NCBI RefSeq assembly: GCF_020740795.1
Contig: NC_067284.1
Location: 96,153,440 to 96,217,439, forward strand
Length of the DNA stretch: 64,000 nucleotides
Origin: Apus apus
Taxonomy: Eukaryota > Chordata > Aves > Apodiformes > Apodidae
Direction of reading: 5' to 3'
A program made the translations under genes and the position numbers. Shown piece by piece: positions 37,501 to 48,900 of this stretch; within the stretch, counting starts at the first letter, position 1; each line of letters opens with the position of its first letter. The notes under the pieces were generated by a model. The model worked only from the letters and a program-made list of their open reading frames with translations, was not told the DNA's origin and searched no databases.

Positions 37501-38580
37501 TGTGTCATGCCCTTCACCTAGCTGACAATGGCCAGACTTTCTGGCAAGGTGCAAAACTTTTTACATTTCAGTCTAGCTGTGGAGTTTGCAATTACCTGAG
37601 AGGTGACAGGCCTCAGACTGGTGGTCTGCACAGCAGCAATTGTCACCATGTCCCCTCCTAGAAAGAAGAGTCCTGGGGAAGACTGCCAACTGTAATGTGA
37701 GGATAGCTGGACTCCTGTGCTATGCTTGCAGTCTGCTGGTCTCACACCAGCTCTGCTTGGAGGTGTTTGTTCTTGGCTCTCATATGCAAAATCCACAAAG
37801 TTTGATTCCACTGGCAGCAGCACAGCAACAAAGCCTGCTGATGAGTAAAGTGACTGGAAAGCTGAGCACCTTCTTGCACCACGGCTGGACCCGCTGTCTT
37901 GTGCTCTGTGCCGGACCTCGCTGTGTCCTGCCTGGAAGAACAAAACCAAACCTTTTGTGCTCCTGCTGGCTGCGTGCCAGAGGAATGGGTTTCCGTAATC
38001 GGAGCATTATGAGCACAGTAAGAAAAGACCACTTTTCTTGCTGCTATGGTAAGATGGTGAAGGAGACTAAGATACTTAATTAAAATCCCAAGTAAACTTC
38101 AATGATGGGAAATAATACTCCCAACCAAACAGGCAGTGTGTCTTTGCTAGAAGGCTGTCTATAAAATGTGGTCTTTTGAGTATTGTACTATTTGCCATGC
38201 CTGCTGCAGGCTGGGATGGACGAGAAGCTGTTCTCCCAAGCTAGAAATAGGCAGTGTCAGCAGGTGGTCTTGTGGACCCAAAGTAATGCTGACGTATGAG
38301 CAACCAGACATGTCAGGAGGGCTCTGAGCAAGGAGCACTGGGCACTGGATTCCCTGAGCAGCCAGCTCTGTGACTGCTGTCCTGCTCGACAGACAGGTCT
38401 TGGAGGTAGACACCCTGTTCTCTCTGCCTAGGACAAAATATCTCAACTTCCTCCATCATACATGTTCCAGCTTCTTTTAAGGCTGTTTCACAGAGGAGAA
38501 ATGCACTTCTGTCTGCTCTCACACTATGGTCTCATAGCACAAATGTTAGCTGGTAGCTGAAAATAAAGACAATGCAAGAA
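31576..38580. other. Intergenic region between convergent PCMT1 and LRP11
   Basis: About 7 kb without a recognised gene. Scattered AATAAA signals occur, including one at 32938-32943. Opposed open frames at about 32.6-32.8 kb and 37.5-38.1 kb have no recognisable similarity and look like chance. Part may be extended 3' UTR of either gene. Confidence 0.6.
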
Positions 38581-38584
38581 ATAT

Positions 38585-39807
38585 AAGAATAAAATAAGTT
38601 TATTAGATCTAATTTACATAAAGTAACGAGCAACTTCAAGAACTATCTGTATACCATGGCAATATTCTCGCTGACTCAAAGTTACTGAAGTACAAAAGAC
38701 GACATACAAAAAGATGCCTGTCTTGTTTGCCTCTGTTTTTATTGGGACCTGTGATGAATGTGACATCCTTGGACAGTCAAACAAGACAGACAGCACGGTG
38801 TGTATATATATGTAAGTATATATAACAGGTACTGTACACATTTTACTGTTAACACATCTGAGGTTCACTCACACATATCAATTACTTGCTCTAATTCTAT
38901 GAGAATTTCGCTGAGGCGAGGGCAGGTCGCCGAAGCTTTCAAGCTTTGCAGGGAGCTATGGGATAACCAGCAGGAATCCTACACTCCGGTGTCTCAGGTA
39001 AAAGCCGCTGCGTGCTGCGCTCTCACACCGTGCGGTGTCGAGCTAGGGGTGGAAAAGGCTGAACAAGCCCTCTGGGATTGCACAGAACTGCTGTCGAGCA
39101 CTGGTCAGTCCAAACTCACTTGCTGAGGACTTGTATTTTTCATTATAACATTTAGTAAGTGTGACTCTGTTAGCTGGACAGAGGTTTGCGCTACAAATGA
39201 AGAAAAGAGGCTTTGTTCCTTAAATCCCAAATTTTGTTACAAAAGCTGGTGCTTAGGTAGCCATTGCTTTTAATTAACAAAGCAAGACAAATTATTTAAT
39301 GAAAATACTCCTGGTCTATCCGTTGGGAAGTACACAAATCAGCCTCTGCTGGACAGGGAAGTGACGCGTTGCGCTGGGAGCGCCCTGGTCCCCAGAGCAA
39401 AGCACAGTGGTGGCAGCACTCAGAAGAGCAGGGTGGCACAGACTTCCCTCCACGCCTTGGCCAGTGTGGCCAGGCCTTGGCTGCTCCAGTGCCCTGGCCC
39501 TGGGGCATGCTCTGCCATGGCCAGGATCCCAGCTACTGTGGGGAGGGTGAGGGCACCCTGCATCCAGTCTGGGGTGTCCCCATCTCACACTGTCTTCTGC
39601 ACAAGAGCCAACAGGAGCTACTCGCTGCAGCCTGAGCACAGACATCTACCCACTTTTATTTTACCACCAAAGGGGAAGAACGTGTTCCTCATCTCATAGG
39701 TTTCTTCCACACTCAAAACTTAACTAAAGGTTTTGGTCCTTTTATAGAGGCAAGAGGTTCATGGACAGAGGAGAAAGGGGAGAAAACAACTGACCTAAAT
39801 CAAATTT
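38585..39807 (-). other. LRP11: LRP11 3' UTR
   Basis: Sequence following the LRP11 stop codon to the poly(A) signal at 38599-38604. It includes a distinctly G+C-rich block at about 39340-39600. The end is inferred from the signal only. Confidence 0.55.
38599..38604 (-). terminator. LRP11: Poly(A) signal of LRP11
   Basis: TTTATT on the plus strand is AATAAA on the minus strand, about 1.2 kb past the LRP11 stop. A nearer alternative is at 39655-39660. On the plus strand, AATAAA also occurs at 38562-38567 and 38588-38593, so the two strands have facing poly(A) signals here. Confidence 0.5.
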
Positions 39808-39962
39808 TTAGAGATACATCCCATTGATGAGGTAATCAGACTCTTCAGATGTAATGGGTCGAGCTTTTTTAAGCTTCTGTCGCACTAAACGCAGTCTGCA
39901 AGCAACCATAAGCAGCAGTAAAGCAGTGATGGCCAAGCCTAAGGCTAAGGGTAACACAGCAC
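39808..39962 (-). CDS. LRP11: LRP11 coding exon 7 (TM and tail)
   Basis: Encodes the TM helix (AVLPLALGLAITALLLLMVA) and the cytoplasmic tail with KKARPITSEESDYLINGMYL, then TAA at 39810-39808. The tail is nearly identical to human. Acceptor ...ttgtag. Confidence 0.97.
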
Positions 39963-42900
39963 CTACAATGAGGTTAAGAGAAATTACACTTTATTTAATA
40001 CAATGAAAAATTGGTAAAGAAAATCTGAAATTTTGCTTTAAAAATAGGGCTAGTCTATCTCTTAGATGCTAATATCTGGAGCAAATCATGCTGAAAAAAG
40101 TAAACTGTATAATCATACAAGTTAGGAACAACTCAGAATATGCATGTACCTTATTAATTCCTTGACTAGTCATCTGCAGCTATAGTGTCTAGACCGATAG
40201 CACCTTACTGAAAAATTAATTCAATTCAAAATGAATTCACATGGCCAGTCTTACCTGTTTCTGGGACTGGACGACCACCTCCAAGCTGATCTCTCTTTGG
40301 CACACTTATGCCCTTCCCATTTTTATCATCTGCTCTTTTTCCTGAGGAACTGCTATCTGCACAGTCAAGCAAGATAAGGGAATACTGTAGTTCAGTGACT
40401 AAGGAAGTCCTATTTGTGACTAGTATTAAGTATTGTAAAAGCACTTACATTAGAAAGAAAACAGTTAAAGAACTTCTGACTCCTATTGTATAACTTGAAT
40501 TTTTAAAATTATGTCAAAGTCAAGCTAAAATTTAAATTCAGTTTTCCATTGCAAACCACAACGCATCTCAACCAAATCCAAGTAGGTCACCTTCCACTGA
40601 AAAAAGAGATGGATATAAATTGTCTTTTATGAACTTCCATAATAGAATCTGAGCTAAAACATTACAAAAGCAGTTATCTATATATGTGAAAATGAGGCCA
40701 TTTTGAATTATGCTGATCTCCCTTGTACCGTGTAAAGTGGGAAACACATAGGCTGGCTACACAAATTACCTTAATTATGCCTGTTACCTGGCACATACAG
40801 ATGCAGCATTTATGTACTTGGAAGACATAAAAATAGATGGGGAAAATATTTCAGAGATTTGGGAGTCACTTCAGTTTTGTGTGGTACAGAAGATACAGAA
40901 GAGCATTGTAACAACACAAGAAAAGACAACAGTTTGGCAGTTTGCTGCCAAGAAATGTTCTACAAGTGCAAGTTGCTGCAGTTTTGCTTCACAGGAGTAA
41001 AGAGTAACTCAGCTGGGACTCCTCCCTGCTGCCTTCTCACCAAAGCCCAACACCAGTAGCTATGGGGATGCTTCATGCAAGAATGACAGCTTAATCTGCC
41101 AACACACCCTCACAAAAATCAGAAATATGCCAATGTTTTTAGATGCAATGACTGTATTTGTTCTTTACTGATAAATATTGAAGCGCACTTTAACTGTGCT
41201 GTGATATATTTGCTGGCAGCCCTCAGAACTGTGACAATGCCAGTGGAAACATACTATGCTACAAGATCTGTAAAACATAAACATGAAATGTTGTAATTGG
41301 AATTTCATACAGGGGTGGGTGTTAAGGAAGTATTTAAGTCCATGAGCTTGGAACGTGCGCCACACGTCACTCCCACCCGCCACCGGCTCCGAAGCGCTGC
41401 AGAACACAGCCCTGTCAGTGCAGCAGCAAACACTCACAGCCTTTAATTAAAACTTAAATTGTTTAATTGATACTGGCATAAGGTTAGTGCCAACTTCCCC
41501 ACTCAAAGGCAAAACACAGCCTCCCAGGCTTTATTGCCCTGCCATTATGGCTAAGGGTGCATGAACTTCACCTGCTAGGAGAAGCCTTAGAAACAAGCCA
41601 CAGCCTTCCTTCTCATTCAGGCTCCTTAGGTTGTTCTGGCATATAAAGGGGACTTAAGGAAATCATAAGTGTAAACTGTGCTGGCTTTAAGCTCCCTGTA
41701 TGGTATCAGAGCTGTGCAAAATAGCCTGAATGCAATTCAGACCAAAACCAGCAGCTGTTTCCTGTTCCTGTCTTTCCCAAATTAAACTAAACTAGTATCT
41801 GTCTTGATTTTGGTATTTCCCAAAATACATCAGCTCTTTCAGCTGCTCCAGCCTGTATGACAAAGCTAGATCTGCATGCCTGCTTTATAATTTTTTTCAC
41901 CTGCTGTTCAAGTAAAGGGAATATTTATATCAATTGCTTGTAAAGACATTTGACAAATATATCTGGAGAGAAGTTTAGAGTGAACATTTTGGGCAAGTAG
42001 AAGAGTAACAATACTTTTGATGAAGCTTATAGGGTTTTGTTAAAACTTGTGGCAGTTCCTACAGGAGTGGAGGGGCTATCAAGAGTCAGTACTGCTCAAC
42101 ATCTTACTGTCATCAACTAGAAAACAGAGATTTCCCCAAACAGGTTTATGATCCTGACATAAAGCATGTTATGTGGGTTTTTGTTTTCACTTGCTCTTCA
42201 TTTTCTATTCTGTGCCTAGGAAACTGCAATTTATAGCCCTTCCAAACTACCCTACATTAGACATCTAAGTGATGACTGCTCCTGTTGATGCCTGTGCAGC
42301 AAAAGCATGACTAAGGCTTGGGCACTCAGTCAAATGCTGTAATCCCAGCCCTGGACAGTACTGCACAACAGCTGGCATGGGCAGGCTGGGAGAGGCAGAG
42401 ACCCCATGCCAGGGGAATGCAAAGCTGTTATGGTGATTTATTCACTCGAGTTGGCTGTGCTGGGGAGTGCAAATCTTCAGGCTGCTTGTGAATTCAACCC
42501 GTCTGCATGACCGTGTTTCCTGACTGGCTTTTGCTGTTTAAAAACCAGCCCACTGCTCACTCCAGTGTGCTTTGCTGCAACTATACATATTTTTGCTTTA
42601 TTCATTTACAAGTGCAGCAGTGCCAGAATATGCAGCCAGGCTTGAAAGCTTCACTGGAAAAGGGTGCCAGAGCACATTGGGGAGAGCCATGCAGAAATGC
42701 TGTGCTGGCCTTTGGAGGAACTGCAGTCTGCGTTACCTCACTCTGGAGATAAGCCTGCAAAGGGAAAGGACTCCTTTATTGCTATCAAATGTCTCTTCCT
42801 GTATCTGCTCCCAACTATGGAAGAAAATGTATGGCCTTCCAGCTTGGGAAAAAGTATACCATAAGTCTGTTGCAGAAGACTCCATGTCCTGAGTGCCTGA

Positions 42901-45900
42901 GGAGGTTATTTCTAAGTTAGACTTGGTGTTCCCCTGGAGTCACCCTGCTGTAGAGAAATCCCACTAGAAGGGCAGGAGTGCAGAATAAGATTCACCCACT
43001 GTCAACAATCGATGACTTTTGTATTTTTTATTTATTTTGCTTTTCTCTTCACTGCAAACAGATGCCCTGCTAGGTCAGATAGAAGTTTCAAACAGTCCTC
43101 ACCCTGGACTTGCATAATTTTGCACTTTCATGCTAAGTGTAAATCCGTAAAAACTTGTACTAAGAGCCAAACAGGAGGGGCTACTGGAGTAAAGAAAGCA
43201 GGTTAAGAGAAATTTGGAACAGAGAAACTATTAGGAGCAAAGAGATTCTAGGACAAATTTCCTCTAGTATTACAGTCATAGGCAAAAAGCTCATATTCCT
43301 GCTGCGAGGAACTATTTCACAGCCCAAAACATTGCAGCTCCTTTTCAAAATGAGAAAAGATAAATACGGTGGTCCTTGACAAGGAGGTCCATTTCTTGGA
43401 CACCTTTTTGGATTCTCAGAGATAAAAGCTGCTTACAGGGAGGTAAGTAGCAGAAGGGACTGTGTTTATTGGAATTTTAACCACTACTGTAATAAAAACA
43501 AATGTAAAAAAAAACCAACACAAAACAAATCACATCTAGCAGCCTCCTATAATGTGCCATGTGCTGTCTGCATTAGGTAAATTACTCTGAGTATGAACAT
43601 TTTCTCTTTCTCTGTCTTGCAGTCACGGGCTCTAAGCACATCACATATTCCTTCCTGGCTTATAATTCCATGACAATCTGCAAATGCCAACTAAGAAGTA
43701 AGACAAATGTGGCCCTGAATGGAGTGCTCTTAAGTGAAAATCTGGAACCTTTGCTGCCACTGTAAAGCCATATCCCTTAATATATATCCTAAGTAGACAC
43801 CTTTTCATCATGTTGACATTAAAATCATTCAAGCTTAGTTTTGGAATCTATTTATAATAGTATATCAGGAACCTGGATGTTTGCAAAGTCAACTCCAGGC
43901 CAACAAGCAACATTATTGTCTCGGTCCAGCAAAAACCTTTACAGTATGACTTGGAGGCAGAGGTTCTGCCTTGGCACCAGCAGCAGGTCTGGCACTGTCT
44001 CAGGAGACAGTCCACCCCAGAACAGGATTTTCTGCCACTGGAGTTGCTGAACTTTAAAGGCAGTTGGTATGATTTCTGCTCCTTGCTGCTTCTCTCTCCT
44101 CAAATATGTGTCTAGCAATTACTGCCCTCCTGAACACTTTTCCAGACACGCTTAATGAAGTTGCTCCAGTATTTCTGTGTCTCATTTTTGTAGCACCTAA
44201 TTATTAGATTTGATCTGCAACCTCCTTGAGATGGCAGTAATTGAGAGAAACGTGATTAATAGGTCTGACTGGATTTTTAGGACTAGGTTAGATGCTTGTC
44301 TCTTCAACTCCATGAAGACTGTGGGGCAGGACTTGAACCTCTCTTGACCCCAGGGATTCATTAATGTACAGCATGTGACTCCTATGAAGTGTGTCTGCAT
44401 GAGAAGACGGAAACTCGGAGCAGATTTTGTCAGTTGCCCTTTGGACCCAGGTACCCACCACCTCTTCATGTCTCACCACATGCACCCTTTTACCTGATCT
44501 GTATGTGATTTAAAAACTCGCTGAGCTGTTTGCTGCTTTTTTGATTAAAAATATTGAGCAGCTGGGTCAGTAAGGACTGGGTACTTCTATTCTACAAGGA
44601 AATCCTTAAGTATCATTTAACTGGAATTAAATTCTAACTGAGCCTTGTCAAAAGAGCAGTATTAAAACCACAAGAATTAAAACCAGAAATGATCAGCTGA
44701 AAATCTTGCCTGTTTAAAAAGATTACAACAGCTTCTGGAATTACAATCATCACTGAAGCAGTGAGCAAAAATGGTGCAAGGAAGTTACTGTGCAACAGGT
44801 AAACACAGAAAAGGACTATGCAAAAGTGCTTTCACGTGCAATTCCAGTTACAACCTCTGATTATAGGTTGCCGAGGTTGGTTACCTCAGTTCTGGTTTTA
44901 TTTCTGGATTCACAAGCCCAGTGGTTTTCCAGACCTACTTAGCAGCTAGCTGACTTTCCACTGGAGCGTGGAATGCCCTCTGGCAATTTGATGTTTAGTT
45001 TGGGTGACCCTGTATAAGGTGTCTCTGTGAGCAAGAAGGGCTTGGGGCAGACTACTGAGTTTTAAGTCATTCCAATAAGGAGCACCAAGGTCATCTACGC
45101 TGCAAGAAAAGGGGGAAACACTTGAGAGAAGATTTTGCTATCACTGCCTACACATTCACTGAGGCAGTCGTTAAAGAACATTGTTTTCACTCCCTTATAG
45201 GTCTCCACAAAAAGTTGAAGAATCTGAAGAAACATTAAAGTGCCAACCATGGAGGTGCCCTTTACAATAGTCAGCAGCAGAGGGCACTGCGCACTGCTCT
45301 GTTGCCGGAAGAAAATAAAGCTGTTCATAATCAGCTGCATCTTGGGCAGCAAGAATCAGTCTGAACTCTGAAGGAATTAAAGTGGGAGGTCTTGCACTCA
45401 TCTTAGGCTCTGTGCATGCAATTGTGCTTTCATTAAATTGCCATTTCAGATAATTTTAGTTCACCAGCGAAAATCTTAAAAGATACAGCAGTTTCACTGC
45501 AGCTTTGGGGGTTTTACCAAAGCAAGGGTTGGTGACTCTAACATCACTACACTGACTCACAACAGATTTGCAACCACATTACTGCGGATCAGGAGCTGTT
45601 TGTTCCAAAGGGCTAAGCCTTCTTTATAGTGATAAAAGATTTCTCGTGCCCTGAAGACACACTTCAGAAAAAAGTGCCCATCATAATCAAGATATTAATT
45701 CAGAGGAAAAAAAATGGTCATTGATTAGCATCAAGAGAGATGCAATTTTTCTCACCCAAGAACAGTACTTTGTTATGTACTCCTAAAGGCACCCATCGAT
45801 GGCTTTGTAGAGCCTTATACATCAGCCTGCACAGTGGAACCTGTGGCAGAATTTGTATTTAGCTCACTGCATGTTTTGTTCTGTAAGACTCTATTCTTTT

Positions 45901-48900
45901 CCCAGCATTTCTATATTTGAACTTTCTTTTTGCACCTGGTAAGACCCAGACTTAACTTGATAAAACAAAACCTAATTGTAACTTAATTATTACAAGCTTC
46001 TTTTGCATTTTGTACTTTTGCATATTTTTACTCGTCAGGCACCAAAAGACAATTTAATTAAATGTAAGGTGCAAGATATTTTCTTCCTCAAAAGATTTAT
46101 TGAAACTGGTTCCTTTCAGTTCTTACCTGGCACAAATCCACTGATTTGTTTCTTTGGTCCCTGAGAAAGCGATTGGTTAGACATTTCTGCATCCACTGAA
46201 AGAAGTGGTTGATTTCTGGCAGTGGTTTTCAGGGTGTTTTCCACAGAGAAGTTCTCATCCATGTTCTCCGCCAGTCCCACAGTCCTTTGCTGAGTAGTGC
46301 CAAGAGCTGCGTGCGTCACCGTCTTCCGTCCCGGGCTCACTGTGTTAACAGAAACAAAAATCATAATTTTTATATAGAACTGAAGAAAATGGGAGTGTTC
46401 TGATGGAAGACCCTGTGATACGGGCCTTGAGGTGGGCTAAAAAAGTTCATCCAGGTCAGACACATGATGAAACATGAGTTCCTGTCACATGGCAAGTTAA
46501 CAATTGCCCGCTGTCACTTCTTAAGCAGGAACACACACAGGAACCCTCCAGGGAAATCCAGCAATGGAATGATCAATGAAAGAGTCATTAGTCATCGTAC
46601 CAATTCACCCACTGATTTTTGTTCACTCAGCTGAGCATGGGCACATATTGAGGATGACTAATGAAAGTGAAGAGCACGATGGTGAATAAGCTGGTTCCCC
46701 TACGTGCTCACATTTCAGTATTTCAGATTCTTGCAAGGTGTGTAACGGGGCTTTGAAGCACACCTCTCAGAATCCCTCTCAGATCAAAGTCAGGGTCCTT
46801 GTTTCCAGAACCATCATGAAAGTAAAGAACTGATCTTTTAAAAATTGAGGACTCTAGTGGAAAATCTGTCATTTGGGGATCTGGGACAGTTTTGATATGC
46901 TTTGAATATCAGAGAGTTAATTTCTGAGCATCTGCTGTATGCAGACATTAAACCTTCCCATGTACTGTTTCCAATGAAAGGCTCTATGGTGAGTACAAGC
47001 TGCTTGCTCACGGGGAGAGAGGCCACAGAAGGGTTACCATTTTCCTGTGGTTATTAAGGCTGTGGTTACTTTCACACTCTATACTGTGGCCTGGCACACT
47101 TACAATTCTGGCAGAAAGTTTCATCTGATCCATCAGGGCACTGTCTCAGGCCATCGCAAGCAAACGTGATGTCAATGCAGCAGCCATCATCACAGATAAA
47201 CTGGTAGCGAGAGCAAACCCCGACACAGGCTGTTGAGAAATAATTCTCAAATTACCAAAATCCAAGCAGAAAATACTGAGTCAAGGACTAAAGCCTGCAG
47301 TACCACTATGCTAAGAAGTACCATGAACAAGGCAGAAAGCTGAATATGGGCCAGGCTTAGCTATATGATGCTTTGCAGACACAGAAGCTGAGCTCACAGC
47401 TCTTTCTTGAACCCACATCACTATTCTGGCAATCTCTTTACTACAGGAATACTCAACCTGGAGGCTGTAGCACCTTACACCTTTTGCGGAACCCCTACAG
47501 CACTTTAAACTCTGCTGGCCTGTTCTGATTTGGTTTGGTGGGTTTTTTGGTAGCAGGGGAAGGGCCCCAGGAGTGGCTCCCATAAGAAGCTGAGAAACTC
47601 CCCCTGCTCCAAACACAACCAAGGAGCCATTAGAGGGACAATGGATGTGCTTCTGTGATTAACATATGAAAGAATCAACGTAACACCCGAGCAGAGAAGC
47701 ACTTAGGGGAGAAGAGCTGTGCAGGAGGGAAGAGAGTGGTGCTGGTGGAAGAGAGCGGTGCTGGTGGTTGGTGAGGAAGAAAGGGAGGAAGGTGCCCATG
47801 CAGAAGTTTCCCTGCAACCCATGGCGAGATGGCAGGTGTCCCCCTGAACTCATGGAGGAACATGGTGGAACGTTCCCTGAAGGTGCCAGGAGGGGTGAAC
47901 TTGGCCAGTGGACTTGGATTTTGTGGCCAGAGGATTTGCTGCCTGTGGACTCTGACTGCGCAGCTTTGGAAGACCCCGGCACCAGGGGAGTTTGTTCCCA
48001 AAGCAGCCCATGACTCTGTGGGAAGCCCAGGCTGGAGCAGCTCCGGACCTCGTAGGAAGGATTAATGAAGGAGAGGTTTGTGGAAGACTCTCTTCCATGG
48101 AAGGGACCCCGTGGGGAAGCAGGGAAGGACTGTAAGGAATCCTTCTTCCTGAGGAGGATGGCGCAGCAAGAACCACCAGCCTGTGAACTGACTCTAAATC
48201 CCACCCCCTGTCCCCCTGTGCCGCTGGGGGGAAGGAGGGAGAAAAACCGGGGAACAAAGTGATTTGGGCCCGGGAAGAAGGGAGGGGTGGGGTAACATAT
48301 GCAAGCACTTGTTGTGTGTGTCCTGTGTGGGTTTGATTACTGTGAAATTAAATTATTATTTTTTCCCCAAGTTGAGTCTGTTTTGCCTGCGACCTTAATC
48401 GGTGAAGAACCCTCCTTGTCCTTTGGCTCGACCCATGAGCTTTGTCCTCCTCATCCCAGAGTGTGTGTGTGTGTGTGTGAGGGCAGGGGGGGCAGTTGAG
48501 TGAGTGGCCATGTGGATGTTCCTTTTGTTATGCTGGGCCCAAACCACGACATGGCCTAAACTGAAAGTAGATCTTCCCAGGCTTAACAGACAGAAAACAG
48601 TCCAGAAAAGAAGTAAATTACATCTCTATGTTTTTAACTGCATTCCTCCAACAAATAATTCCTACTACATACCCACTCTGTATTTCTGTCAATATGTTTG
48701 TCATTCATTCCCATGAGAAATCTATTGAATCCAATACAGCACATGCCAGAACAAGAGTGAGCACAAAGTCTTACGAGTGACCTTCGACAGAAAGAACTGA
48801 TTGCTGCCTGCTTTAATATTTAGATTCCCCTGGAAATGAAGAGTATTTCTGATTTCATTTTGCATACTCAAAGCTTTCCCAAATTCCATTCTGACCTTGT

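Larger units (their letters stand above)
47521..48551 (+). mobile_element. Solo LTR of an avian endogenous retrovirus
   Basis: The element starts TGTTCTGATTTGG and ends CCAAACCACGACA, so the termini are TG...CA with an imperfect 13-bp inverted repeat (10 of 13 match). It is flanked by a perfect 5-bp duplication (TGGCC at 47516-47520 and 48552-48556). Orientation is plus: ATTAAA at 48347-48352 is followed by T-rich text and aagttgagtctgttttgcct, which resembles R/U5 of avian ERV LTRs that I recall. No gag, pol or env text is adjacent, so this is a recombined solo LTR. The 5-bp duplication fits an ERVL-like or class I family rather than 6-bp ERVK. It is antisense within LRP11 intron 3. Open frames inside it are incidental. 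Confidence 0.85.

Noticed and set aside
37518-38083. Opposed open frames of 143 and 147 codons
   Set aside because: No recognisable similarity; both overlap the same sequence, and the region lies beyond the LRP11 poly(A) signal.
45060-45420. Possible old repeat or LTR remnant with an AATAAA-like signal in LRP11 intron 5
   Set aside because: No terminal repeats, duplication or family text could be made out.
47659-48308. Multiple open frames up to 181 codons on both strands
   Set aside because: All lie within the solo LTR, which is noncoding. Their length reflects its higher G+C content.
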